Source: Psychrobacillus psychrodurans (lineage in GTDB: Bacteria; Bacillota; Bacilli; Bacillales_A; Planococcaceae). Taken from it: DNA of 64,000 bases. Position numbers and translations under genes: made by a program. Below are positions 42,700 to 50,909 of this stretch, piece after piece (positions within the stretch are counted from its first letter, which is position 1; each line of letters begins with the position of its first letter). Where the stretch lies: NCBI RefSeq assembly GCF_027563345.1, contig NZ_JAMKBK010000001.1; one strand, given 5' to 3'. The notes under the pieces are model-generated. The model had not been told where the DNA came from. It was given only the letters and a program-made list of their open reading frames with translations, and searched no databases.

Positions 42700-43995
42700 A
42701 TGAGCTATGCGACACAAAAGCTAGCAGAAGAAAAAGTTTTTAAAGATCCAGTTCACCGCTATATCCATGTTCGCGATCAGGTTATCTGGGATGTTATCGG
42801 AGCAAAGGAATTTCAACGACTTCGCCGCATTAAACAGCTTGGAACTACGTATCTAGTTTTTCATGGTGCCGAACATAGCCGTTTCAATCACTCGTTAGGT
42901 GTGTACGAAATTGTACGAAGAATTGTAGATGATAGTTTTAGTGGCCGACCGGAATGGGACGATTCTGAAAGGCTAGTAGTGCTATGTGCCGCTCTTCTCC
43001 ATGATTTAGGGCATGGCCCGTTTTCTCATGCGTTTGAAAATGTGTTTGGATTAGACCATGAATATTTCACACAACAAATAATACTTGGCGATACGGATGT
43101 AAATGAGATATTAAAAAGAGTGAGTGAAGATTTTCCACAAAGAGTTGCCGACGTTATCGGTAAAACATACTCAAACAAGCAGGTAGTTAGTTTAATATCC
43201 AGTCAAATTGATGCTGATCGCATGGATTATTTACAAAGAGATGCGTATTTTACTGGAGTAAGCTATGGACACTTCGATATGGAAAGAATTTTGCGTGTGA
43301 TGCGTCCAAGAGAAGATCAAGTGGTCATCAAATCTAGTGGAATGCATGCAGTTGAAGACTATATAATGAGTAGATATCAAATGTATTGGCAAGTATATTT
43401 TCATCCAGTTTCCCGCAGTGCTGAGGTAATCTTGACGAAAATCTTGCATCGAGCAAAAGCATTAAGTGAAATGGGATATGATTTTGAACAACAACCGACT
43501 CATTTTAGAGGTTTCTTTGATGGTACATATACTTTGAACGAGTATCTAGCTTTAGATGAAGGGGTTTTATTGACCTACTTTCAGCTCTGGATGACAGAGA
43601 AAGATCCAATTCTATCAGACTTAAGTAATCGTTTTGTTAATAGAAAATTATTCCAATATATTGAATTTGATTTGGCAAAAGATTATATGAAAATGAAAGA
43701 GTTGGAGTTGTTATTCAAAAAAGCGGGTATAGACCCAGAGTATTACTTAGTTTTCGATTCCTCTTCAGACTTACCGTATGACTTTTATCGTCCTGGGGAA
43801 GAAGGTGAGCGTATACCAATTCACTTGTTAAAACCAAATGGAGAAATTCGAGAACTATCACGCGAATCAGAAATAGTGGAGGCAATCTCCGGAAAAAGAA
43901 GAACGGACCATAAATTGTATTTCCCAGAAGATATTTTAACTAAGGATGGAAAGAAAAAAGCGCTGAAAAAGCAAATACTCGATTTATTGACTTAA
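42700..43995 (+). CDS. ywfO: HD-domain protein YwfO (dNTP triphosphohydrolase-like)
   Basis: 431 residues. HD phosphohydrolase core: His of AEHSRFNHSLGVYEI (near residue 65) and the HD pair in CAALLHDLGHGPFSHAFENV (near 107). SSQIDADRMDYLQRDAYFTGVSYG follows near 168, the Asp motif of SAMHD1/YwfO-type enzymes. Known relatives hydrolyse dNTPs. A C-terminal helical region of about 150 residues completes the fold. The ATG has CGGAGGTGG upstream. Precedes ywgA by 28 bases. Confidence 0.9.
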   Translation: MSYATQKLAEEKVFKDPVHRYIHVRDQVIWDVIGAKEFQRLRRIKQLGTTYLVFHGAEHSRFNHSLGVYEIVRRIVDDSFSGRPEWDDSERLVVLCAALLHDLGHGPFSHAFENVFGLDHEYFTQQIILGDTDVNEILKRVSEDFPQRVADVIGKTYSNKQVVSLISSQIDADRMDYLQRDAYFTGVSYGHFDMERILRVMRPREDQVVIKSSGMHAVEDYIMSRYQMYWQVYFHPVSRSAEVILTKILHRAKALSEMGYDFEQQPTHFRGFFDGTYTLNEYLALDEGVLLTYFQLWMTEKDPILSDLSNRFVNRKLFQYIEFDLAKDYMKMKELELLFKKAGIDPEYYLVFDSSSDLPYDFYRPGEEGERIPIHLLKPNGEIRELSRESEIVEAISGKRRTDHKLYFPEDILTKDGKKKALKKQILDLLT

Positions 43996-44023
43996 TGTAC
44001 GAAAGTAAAGGAGGGGTCTAATT

Positions 44024-44539
44024 TTGATAGAAGAACATGCAAAAATTGTGCAATTTATCGGAGCAGCTAACGGCATAACAGGAAGAAAAAAACTGCAAAA
44101 AATGATTTATATCGCAAAAAAACTTCAATATCCATACAAGGAAAAATACGAATTCCATTTTTATGGCCCTTATTCAGAAGAGCTTACCTTACGAATTGAA
44201 GAATTATGTAATATGGGGTTTTTACAAGAAGAACGACAAGATAAAGGCTCATACGTACAATATAAATACCAAATGACCGATGCAGGCGAACATTTCACTC
44301 AAATGGCACAAGTTCCTGAAGCAACACGAGATTTAGTAGAATGCATTAACCAAATGAAAGATAAAAGTTCTCGTTTCCTAGAACTAGTATCGACATTATT
44401 GTATTTCGATTATCTACCAAAAGAGGAACAAATCGAAAAACTTCATGTTGTAAAAGGTAAACTTAACTTCACAAAAGAAGAGATCGACGAGGCATTTACA
44501 TTTGTCATGAATCTCATGAATGAACGAGCTATCCAGTAG
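44024..44539 (+). CDS. ywgA: YwgA family protein
   Basis: 171 residues, soluble and helical, beginning LIEEHAKIVQFIGAANGITG with KKLQKMIYIAKKLQYPYKEKYEFHFYGPYSEEL as the conserved core. This resembles a winged-helix-like region seen in SocA/Panacea-type antitoxins, but I would not assign that role. The TTG start at 44024 has AAAGGAGGGG about 8 bases upstream. It is co-transcribed with ywfO, as in B. subtilis. Function unknown. Confidence 0.8.
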   Translation: MIEEHAKIVQFIGAANGITGRKKLQKMIYIAKKLQYPYKEKYEFHFYGPYSEELTLRIEELCNMGFLQEERQDKGSYVQYKYQMTDAGEHFTQMAQVPEATRDLVECINQMKDKSSRFLELVSTLLYFDYLPKEEQIEKLHVVKGKLNFTKEEIDEAFTFVMNLMNERAIQ

Positions 44540-44566
44540 GATGGCTTTTTTGATAGGTAAGAAAAA

Positions 44567-44656
44567 ATGTACTTTGAACACCTGGTTTGCGCATCTAAAG
44601 ATTCACTCGGTAATAAAATAGCAACAAGTCTATTCAAAGCCCTACACAAACACTAG
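44567..44656 (+). CDS. Candidate microprotein 1 (29 aa), paralogous to 45373-45438
   Basis: An ATG frame encodes MYFEHLVCASKDSLGNKIAT and nine further residues ending ALHKH. The part SLGN-x-IA-xx-L-x-KAL-x-K is shared with the frame at 45373, including synonymous third-base changes at Leu, Ala and Leu codons. The upstream AGGTAAG is a weak ribosome site. A terminator follows 18 bases after the stop. The peptide would be an amphipathic, basic helix. Not proven coding. Confidence 0.4.
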   Translation: MYFEHLVCASKDSLGNKIATSLFKALHKH

Positions 44657-44673
44657 AGACGGGTTTATATTTT

Positions 44674-44706
44674 AAGAACCGGTCGTCTTTCTCCCCGGTT
44701 TTTCTT
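44674..44706 (+). terminator. Terminator after microprotein 1
   Basis: AACCGG / CCGGTT arms are followed by T. It lies in the part of the sequence duplicated at 45458-45488. Confidence 0.65.
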
Positions 44707-44780
44707 AAAAGATAAGAAAGTATATAAAAATGTCCAGTGAACACTGGGTTCTCGACACTTTTAAGAGAGAATAATCCTGC

Positions 44781-45029
44781 TGATTTTCGTTTCAGGTGGT
44801 TACAAAGGAACGAAGGCTAAAAGCGCCACCTCGTGTGGGAACTCCTTCGTGACCAACCTCCTGTTGGCCTCCGTGGGTGTTGCCTCAGCCTCCTCGCTGG
44901 AAAACAAATGCTCCTGCGGTTACTCGTCGCAAAGACATTACCCAAACAAAGTTTGGCCAATGTCTTCGCTGTGGGGTCTTCGCCTAACGCTTCTCCCACT
45001 GGAGTCGCTACCGTGCACTACAATCAACT
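44781..45029. repeat. Bacillaceae-type GC-rich interspersed repeat
   Basis: Starts TGATTTTCGTTTCAGG, is markedly GC-richer than its surroundings with several internal palindromic blocks (for example CCAACCTCCTGTTGG and CCAAACAAAGTTTGG), and ends GGAGTCGCTACCGTGC...CAATCAAC. These ends resemble the noncoding repeat (TGATTTCCGTTCC... to ...GGAGTCGAGC...CAATCAA) that I know from Bacillaceae genomes. Several short frames cross it but have no ribosome sites. Confidence 0.6.
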
Positions 45030-45051
45030 ATGTGAGTAGTTCCCATTATTA

Positions 45052-45370
45052 AATTTGGCAAAGCATATCGCTTAGATAATAAGATTAGTCCAAGTTAATG
45101 TAGGGAAAAACCATTTGTAATTACTGTTGAATTAGAAATGCTATTATTTCATGATGGATGAAGGAATCAGACTTTCTTTTTACCAGTGGAAATAAAGAGA
45201 AGTGGTAAGTATTTGCCTCATAAAGAAGCGAAGTAGTTCACGAAATTGCATCTTCGTGAGCTTCCTCTATGAATAGGAAAGTGTCTTATCTCTAGTTATC
45301 CAAAAATGCACTAATCTGTTTCTTAGCGTTGTAGGAGGGCGACGGACAGGCAAACGCCATAAGATTACCA
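45052..45370. other. Intergenic stretch without recognised features
   Basis: About 320 bp between the interspersed repeat and microprotein 2. It has a TTCACGAA / TTCGTGAG hairpin near 45238-45261 and nothing else I can support. Confidence 0.4.
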
Positions 45371-45372
45371 AT

Positions 45373-45438
45373 ATGACTAAAAATTCACTCGGTAATCATA
45401 TAGCAAAACGTCTGTCCAAAGCACTTCGAAAACGTTAG
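45373..45438 (+). CDS. Candidate microprotein 2 (21 aa), cationic amphipathic
   Basis: An ATG frame encodes MTKNSLGNHIAKRLSKALRK plus a final Arg. Net charge is strongly positive and hydrophobic residues fall at helix spacing (L, I, L, A, L). It is paralogous to the frame at 44567. No ribosome site lies directly upstream; an AGGAGG occurs about 40 bases earlier. A terminator follows 20 bases after the stop. It could be a small toxic or signalling peptide, a remnant of a larger gene, or noncoding. Confidence 0.35.
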   Translation: MTKNSLGNHIAKRLSKALRKR

Positions 45439-45457
45439 AAACAGGTTTTGAACTTAA

Positions 45458-45488
45458 AGGACCGGGTGTTTTTTTCCCCTGGTTTTTC
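45458..45488 (+). terminator. Terminator after microprotein 2
   Basis: ACCGGG pairs with CCCTGGT (one G-U) and is followed by T5. Paralogous to the hairpin at 44674. Confidence 0.6.
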
Positions 45489-45510
45489 TTATGTAAAAAT
45501 TATCCTTTCC

Positions 45511-45622
45511 GCAAGTAAAAGTTACTTAAGAGCAAGTAAACTGAGAAGTAGCACAAGTAACTAATAAAGAGAGCAAGTAAATCACAATTGAGCGCAAGTA
45601 TACGACAGGAGAGAGAAAGTAA
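45511..45622 (+). repeat. GCAAGTAA six-motif block C (21-bp pitch)
   Basis: Motif starts are at 45511, 45532, 45553 (ACAAGTAA), 45573, 45594 (GCAAGTAT) and 45615 (GAAAGTAA), giving steps of 21, 21, 20, 21 and 21. It lies between the convergent ywgA and ywhB genes. Confidence 0.88.
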
Positions 45623-45650
45623 CCTTCCGAATGGCAACATGAATGGAATA

Positions 45651-45682
45651 AAAAAACGAACCCTTCAAAAAAGGCTCGTTTC
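45651..45682 (-). terminator. Terminator of ywhB
   Basis: On the minus strand, AACGAGCC and GGGTTCGTT arms (small bulge) are followed by T6. Confidence 0.7.
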
Positions 45683-45690
45683 CAATCTTC

Positions 45691-45876
45691 TTATCTATCG
45701 CTGAACAACTTACCAGCAGTTCCATAATGATTTTTCGGCATTTCTTCGATGAATACAGTAATATTCTCTACAGGTGCATTAACTGTCTCGGAAACAGCTG
45801 CAGTTACCTTCTCAACTAATGCTCTTTTTTGCTCGTCCGTACGTCCTTCTAGCATTTTTACTGTTACATATGGCAT
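45691..45876 (-). CDS. ywhB: 4-oxalocrotonate tautomerase family enzyme
   Basis: 61 residues. After removal of the initiator Met, Pro1 (MPYVTVKMLEGRT) would be the general base; Arg in GRTDEQKRALVEKVT and the Arg-independent FIEEMPKNHYGTAGK tail complete the 4-OT fold. Natural substrate is unknown in Bacillus. The ATG has AAGGAGGAA upstream. The position next to ywhD matches B. subtilis ywhB. Confidence 0.92.
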   Translation of the reverse strand: MPYVTVKMLEGRTDEQKRALVEKVTAAVSETVNAPVENITVFIEEMPKNHYGTAGKLFSDR

Positions 45877-45942
45877 TTCATTTCCTCCTTAAGTGAAATT
45901 TTCTGTATACTAGTATCATACCAGAACGGAGGGGACTATCGA

Positions 45943-46458
45943 ATGACTAACGAAGAAAAACCAAAACAAAAAATTGGCTTCACGATTATTAAAAATGATC
46001 CGACCGATGGACATAAGGGATTTGGTGTAGGTTCTCTTTCATTAGAGAATGTTTCACCAGTCATTATTGATATAGAAGAAGACGTTGCGAGAGTCGAAAT
46101 TGGAGCAATGCATGCCAGAAGTGACACCGAGCGAGGCATTAAATTTACGACAAACAGAGAAGACTCCGCTGGAGGAAAACCGTATTGGCTTGTCTGGGTG
46201 ACAATAGATTATAATCCAGAAGGACCTTATTTTGCTGGGGTTAGTGCCTGTGAGATGGTTATCAACCGTGAAAAACGTCGTGGCTATAAAATCTTAGCAG
46301 ATCATGTAAATCGTATGGACAAATCAATGAAACGTCAAATTTTGGTAGATTTTATGGATGACCGCTCCAAAATTATTTTACGTGAATTCTTACAGAATCA
46401 TAACAAAGAAATGTGGGAAAGAAGCGAAGAAAAGCTACACCAAGATCTATCTGTCTAA
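45943..46458 (+). CDS. ywhD: YwhD family protein
   Basis: 171 residues, soluble, beginning MTNEEKPKQKIGFTIIKNDP, with the conserved HKGFGVGSLSLENVSPVIID and PYWLVWVTIDYNPEGPYFAG segments of YwhD. Function unknown. The ATG follows CGGAGGGG by about 10 bases. Divergent from ywhB; their starts are 66 bases apart, so promoters overlap. Confidence 0.88.
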   Translation: MTNEEKPKQKIGFTIIKNDPTDGHKGFGVGSLSLENVSPVIIDIEEDVARVEIGAMHARSDTERGIKFTTNREDSAGGKPYWLVWVTIDYNPEGPYFAGVSACEMVINREKRRGYKILADHVNRMDKSMKRQILVDFMDDRSKIILREFLQNHNKEMWERSEEKLHQDLSV

Positions 46459-46637
46459 TCCAACTAATCAAATAGTCTGTTTAGGTGGTTGAATTAAAAG
46501 CAAAAAGAAAGTACAATTTAGTTAAAGCTTACTTCCATGTAATGCTAGGACACTTAGTGGACTCAAATATGTAAATTGTTTGTGTGAATGGACAACCCAA
46601 TCCTATACACGCATTTTTTTACAGAAAGCCAAGCTAA
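46459..46637. other. Intergenic stretch before a shared terminator
   Basis: AT-rich, with no repeat or convincing small gene seen. The remaining 46684-46773 is likewise empty. Confidence 0.4.
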
Positions 46638-46683
46638 GAAAAAGCATTCTATTACCTATAAATAGGTAGTAGAATGCTTTTTA
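46638..46683. terminator. Bidirectional terminator between ywhD and pbpG
   Basis: AAAAAGCATTCTA / TAGAATGCTTTTT outer arms enclose a second TTACCTA / TAGGTAG stem, with T on both sides. Confidence 0.9.
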
Positions 46684-46773
46684 TTTTATTTTTACTGATA
46701 TCCAAATCAGCCGATAATGTTTTGAAATACTACGGGTTTTTAATCTAGTTCGACCGATTCTCCATTTTCTCCC

Positions 46774-48840
46774 TTATTCAAATAAATTAAATGGGAAGAT
46801 AGACCAAGGAGGAGAGTCTTCAGATTTATCCTCGAAAGTTTGCTGCTTCAATTTTGGATCGGTGCAAAGCTTAGTTGGCACATCTTTTTCCTTTAAATAT
46901 ACTAATCGCTGTTTTTCACAGTCAGATGTAGCGATTCCACCTGTCTCTATATCGACAATGACACCTTGCACACCGTCTGGAGCAACGAAGGGCTCGACTG
47001 GGAGTCCTTGATGAACAGCCTCCATAAATTCAATCCATACTTGTTTTGTTACTTGTTTCGCTTCTGCATCGCTCACTTGTTTACCTTGATCGTACCCATT
47101 CCATACACCGGTTGTTAACTGTGGAGAGTAGCCTATCAAATATTGATCGGTGTTTGTAGTTCCAGATTTTGCAGCATAAGGTCTCGTTTGTTTTGCTCGA
47201 ATACTAATACCTGTTGCAGGAGAATAGTCATTGAAAACAGGATCGAACATGCCTGTGAGTAAATGAGATAATATAAATGAATCTTGTTCGGTTAATACCT
47301 TTTTCCCTTTTATATCATTTTCCTTTATATCATAAATAACGTTTCCGCTTTTATCTGTTATTTTCGTAATATAAGTAGGTTTTTTCTGGATTCCTCCAGC
47401 GGATATGGTGTTATAAACTTTTGTCATTTCTAGTAAGGAAACTTCCGTTGTCCCCAGCGCTGTAGCAGGAGTATCCTTGACAGTCATATCCAAATTAAAT
47501 CTTTCCGTTAATTGTTGAAAAGGTTTATATCCAATTTCTTCTAACGTTTTAACTGCATAAATATTATCAGAAATAGCGAGAGCTTGTGCCAGAGAAATAG
47601 GGTGACCTGCAAACTCACCGTTCACATTTTTCGGTTCATATTCTTGGCGGCCATTATCATATGTGAAAATAGTACGTTCACTTTTCATATAAGTAAGGGG
47701 GGAGAATCCATTTTCCAAAGCTGCTGCAAATAATAATGCTTTTACGGTAGAACCGGGCTGTCTCTTAGCCTGCGTAACACGGTTAAATGGGCTATCCGCG
47801 AAATCTCGTCCACCTACCATTGCTGTCACAAAACCAGTATCTGGTTCCATACTGACGAATCCTACTTGTAATTCTCCTTCTGGCATCCACTTTTCAATCA
47901 TTTGTTCTGCTACTTGTTGATGCTGTTTGTTTAACGTAGTTTCAATCGTCCAGCCACCTTCCTCAATACGGCGACCTTTTTCTAAGGCAATATCTGTAGC
48001 CTCTTTCCACACTTCCTCTAAAAAATAAGGAGCGGTTTTCTGTTTAACTAAAGAGTCCTCTGCCTTTAATACGAAATTTTCGTTATACGCACGTTCCTTT
48101 TGCTCAGTAGTAATCTTTTGCTGGTTTTCCATCAATGTCAAGATGAGCTGCTGGCGAGTGACTGCTTTTTCTTCATTTACTAAAGGTGAATAATAGGTAG
48201 GACCTTTCGGAATTCCGACTAAAAGTGCGGATTCAGCTAGAGTTAAAGATTTGGCGCTCTTTCCGAAATAGAATCTGCTTGCTGCCTCGACGCCATACAT
48301 ACCATGGCCGAAGTACACCGTATTCAGATATCCTTCTAACAGTTCATCCTTATCGTAGAAAATTTCTAGTCGGTACGCATATAATGCTTCATTTATTTTT
48401 CTGGTCCAAGTTTTTTCATGGGTTAGAAATAAATTCCGAGCGTATTGCTGCGTAATTGTACTGGCACCTTCCACCTTTTTACCGGCTTTTATATCCTTTA
48501 AAATAGCAGAAGCAATTCGAGAATAATCAAACCCGTGGTGCTCATAAAACTCCTGATCTTCAACTGCTACAGTAGCTTGTGGTAGAAAAGGGGACATTTC
48601 ATCCAATGAAATCCAATATCTGCGTTGCTCCTTAAAACGATCACCGATAACATTCCCTTGACTGTCTAAGAAGACAGAAGAAATTGGCACTTGAATCATA
48701 GGGGCACCAACGATTTGAGCATATATTCGGAGCGTGATGAATGCGCTAAAAAGTGCACAAATAGAGGCAATACTTAAAAGTAACAGCCTTTTCCATCTTT
48801 TAGTTCGTATGACCTTTTTTCTGTATTGAATACGCCCCAT
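46774..48840 (-). CDS. pbpG: Class A penicillin-binding protein PbpG-like
   Basis: 688 residues. A basic cytoplasmic tail, a signal anchor (about 20-41) and a GT51 transglycosylase domain with catalytic Glu in AVEDQEFYEHHGFDYSRI and GASTITQQYARNL. The transpeptidase domain carries SxxK in RQPGSTVKALLF, SxN in ISDNIYAV and KSGT in AAKSGTTNTDQ. It polymerises and crosslinks peptidoglycan outside the membrane. Length and position next to ywhD and speE match B. subtilis PbpG (PBP2d), which acts in germ-cell-wall synthesis. The ATG has AACGGAG upstream. Confidence 0.9.
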   Translation of the reverse strand: MGRIQYRKKVIRTKRWKRLLLLSIASICALFSAFITLRIYAQIVGAPMIQVPISSVFLDSQGNVIGDRFKEQRRYWISLDEMSPFLPQATVAVEDQEFYEHHGFDYSRIASAILKDIKAGKKVEGASTITQQYARNLFLTHEKTWTRKINEALYAYRLEIFYDKDELLEGYLNTVYFGHGMYGVEAASRFYFGKSAKSLTLAESALLVGIPKGPTYYSPLVNEEKAVTRQQLILTLMENQQKITTEQKERAYNENFVLKAEDSLVKQKTAPYFLEEVWKEATDIALEKGRRIEEGGWTIETTLNKQHQQVAEQMIEKWMPEGELQVGFVSMEPDTGFVTAMVGGRDFADSPFNRVTQAKRQPGSTVKALLFAAALENGFSPLTYMKSERTIFTYDNGRQEYEPKNVNGEFAGHPISLAQALAISDNIYAVKTLEEIGYKPFQQLTERFNLDMTVKDTPATALGTTEVSLLEMTKVYNTISAGGIQKKPTYITKITDKSGNVIYDIKENDIKGKKVLTEQDSFILSHLLTGMFDPVFNDYSPATGISIRAKQTRPYAAKSGTTNTDQYLIGYSPQLTTGVWNGYDQGKQVSDAEAKQVTKQVWIEFMEAVHQGLPVEPFVAPDGVQGVIVDIETGGIATSDCEKQRLVYLKEKDVPTKLCTDPKLKQQTFEDKSEDSPPWSIFPFNLFE

Positions 48841-48919
48841 GAAATCAACTCCGTTCTAATTGATGTTTTCATTAGTATGAGAACAATAGATTCAAATTAA
48901 ACGGAAAAACAAAAAACTA

Positions 48920-48947
48920 TTGCACTTTTGTCAAAAAGCACTATACT
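48920..48947 (+). promoter_or_regulatory. Candidate sigma-A promoter of speE
   Basis: TTGCAC (48920-48925) and TATACT (48942-48947) are 16 bp apart, 60 bases before the speE start. Confidence 0.5.
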
Positions 48948-49007
48948 TTCAATGTATTTATTTTTTTAATAAATAACAAAACCCATTATAGAAACGGAGA
49001 TAGATAA

Positions 49008-49841
49008 ATGGCTGGATTTTGGTTTACAGAGAAGCAAACCGAGAATTTTGGCATCACAATGAAGGTGAAACGCACTCTTCATACCGAGCAGACAGATTTT
49101 CAATTGTTAGAAATGGCAGAAACTGAAGAATGGGGAAATATGCTCTTTTTAGATGGCATGGTAATGACCTCTCAAAAAGACGAATTTGTATACCATGAAA
49201 TGGTTGCACATGTTCCTTTATTCACACATCCTAACCCTGAAAATGTGTTAGTAGTTGGTGGTGGAGACGGTGGAGTAATTCGTGAAATTATGAAGCATCC
49301 TAAAGTGAAGAAAGCAACGCTTGTTGATATAGATGGAAAAGTAATTGAGTACTCAAAAGTATACTTGCCGGAAATTGCATGTGAATTAGATAACCCTCGT
49401 GTAGATGTTCAAGTAGGCGATGGTTTCATGCATATAGCTGAGTCTGAAAATGAATATGATGTAATTATGGTAGATTCTACAGAGCCAGTTGGACCTGCAG
49501 TAAACCTTTTTACAAAAGGCTTCTACGCTGGAATTTCTAAAGCGTTAAAAGAAGACGGTTTATTCGTTGCGCAATCGGACAACCCTTGGTTCAAGGCAGA
49601 TTTAATCCGCCAAGTTCAAAAAGATGTGAAAGAAATTTTCCCAATTACAAATATGTATTTGGCGAATATTCCAACATATCCAAGTGGATTATGGTGCTTT
49701 ACAATCGGATCTAAGAAGTATGATCCATTACAAGTGCCAGATGAGCAATTTTTTGATATCGAAACAAAATACTATACAAAAGAGCTTCACAAAGCGGCAT
49801 TTGTACTACCAAAATTTGTGAAAGACCTTGCAGGAGAGTAA
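49008..49841 (+). CDS. speE: Spermidine synthase (polyamine aminopropyltransferase)
   Basis: 277 residues. N-terminal beta domain (GFWFTEKQTENFGITMKVKR) and a methyltransferase-like core. VLVVGGGDGGVIREIMKHP binds decarboxylated SAM; DVIMVDSTEPVGPAVNLF holds the catalytic Asp. It transfers aminopropyl from decarboxylated SAM to putrescine. The ATG follows AACGGAGA. It is first in a speE-speB operon; the next gene starts 4 bases after its stop. Confidence 0.95.
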   Translation: MAGFWFTEKQTENFGITMKVKRTLHTEQTDFQLLEMAETEEWGNMLFLDGMVMTSQKDEFVYHEMVAHVPLFTHPNPENVLVVGGGDGGVIREIMKHPKVKKATLVDIDGKVIEYSKVYLPEIACELDNPRVDVQVGDGFMHIAESENEYDVIMVDSTEPVGPAVNLFTKGFYAGISKALKEDGLFVAQSDNPWFKADLIRQVQKDVKEIFPITNMYLANIPTYPSGLWCFTIGSKKYDPLQVPDEQFFDIETKYYTKELHKAAFVLPKFVKDLAGE

Positions 49842-49845
49842 GCCC

Positions 49846-50718
49846 ATGCGATTCGAAGAAGCATACTCAGGTAATGTATTTATAAAAAGCAAACAAAATT
49901 ATGATGAAGCACAGGCAGTTATCTACGGTATGCCAATGGATTGGACAGTAAGCTATCGTCCTGGCTCGCGTTTTGGCCCTGGGCGAATCCGTGAAGCATC
50001 AATCGGCTTAGAGGAATATAGCCCATATCTTGACCGAGAGCTAGATGACGTGAACTATTTTGATGCAGGGGATATTCCACTACCATTCGGTAATGCAGAA
50101 AAGAGCTTAGATTTAATATCGGATTTTATTCGTCAACTATTGCTAAACGGGAAAATCCCTGTAGGCATGGGAGGCGAACATTTAGTGTCATGGCCTGTCA
50201 TGAAAACAGTGGCAGACAACTATGACAATCTTGCGATTATTCATATGGACGCGCATACAGATCTACGTGAAGAATACGAAGGTGAACCGCTTTCTCACTC
50301 TACACCAATCCGTAAAATCGCCGAATACATCGGTCCAAAAAACGTCTACTCATTCGGAATTCGCTCTGGTATGAAAGAAGAGTTCGATTGGGCGAAAGAA
50401 AACGGCATGCAAATTCATAAGTTCGAAGTATTAGAGCCTTTGAAAAAAGTGCTACCAACATTAGAGGGGCGTCCTGTCTATGTAACAATCGATATCGACG
50501 TCCTTGACCCAGCGCACGCACCTGGAACAGGAACAGTAGACTGCGGAGGAATCACAAGCCGTGAGCTATTGGCTTCTATTCACGCAATTGCAAATTCTGG
50601 TGTAAACGTTGTAGGCTTTGACCTAGTAGAAGTAGCACCGAATTATGATCCTTCGGAACAGACCGTAAATACTGCTTCGAAGCTTCTGCGCGAAATGATC
50701 TTAGGATGGGTTAAATAG
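49846..50718 (+). CDS. speB: Agmatinase
   Basis: 290 residues, binuclear manganese ureohydrolase. Metal motifs are intact: GGEHLVSW (as MGGEHLV), AIIHMDAHTDLREEYEG, and YVTIDIDVLDPAHAPGTGT. It hydrolyses agmatine to putrescine and urea and so feeds SpeE. The start is the ATG at 49846 with AGGAGAG upstream; an in-frame start six codons earlier would overlap speE and lacks a ribosome site. Confidence 0.95.
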   Translation: MRFEEAYSGNVFIKSKQNYDEAQAVIYGMPMDWTVSYRPGSRFGPGRIREASIGLEEYSPYLDRELDDVNYFDAGDIPLPFGNAEKSLDLISDFIRQLLLNGKIPVGMGGEHLVSWPVMKTVADNYDNLAIIHMDAHTDLREEYEGEPLSHSTPIRKIAEYIGPKNVYSFGIRSGMKEEFDWAKENGMQIHKFEVLEPLKKVLPTLEGRPVYVTIDIDVLDPAHAPGTGTVDCGGITSRELLASIHAIANSGVNVVGFDLVEVAPNYDPSEQTVNTASKLLREMILGWVK

Positions 50719-50728
50719 AAAACATAAT

Positions 50729-50762
50729 AAACGTGATGTCATTAGGACATCACGTTTTTTTA
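50729..50762 (+). terminator. Terminator of speE-speB
   Basis: AAACGTGATGTC / GACATCACGTTT arms with an ATTAG loop and T tail. Confidence 0.92.
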
Positions 50763-50909
50763 TTGATTAAATATGAGTCTGGATTCTGCCTTAACTATTT
50801 CTCTCCAACAGTATCACTTGATTAGGGAAAATAAAACCACAAGCATAAGTTTCACTTTAGTGAACAATATACTTGTGGTTTCAATTGAAAATTTCATTCC
50901 ATATTAATT

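Noticed and set aside
44817..45052. Several overlapping 60-68 codon frames
   Set aside because: All lie inside the GC-rich interspersed repeat, occur in several frames on both strands, and lack ribosome sites.
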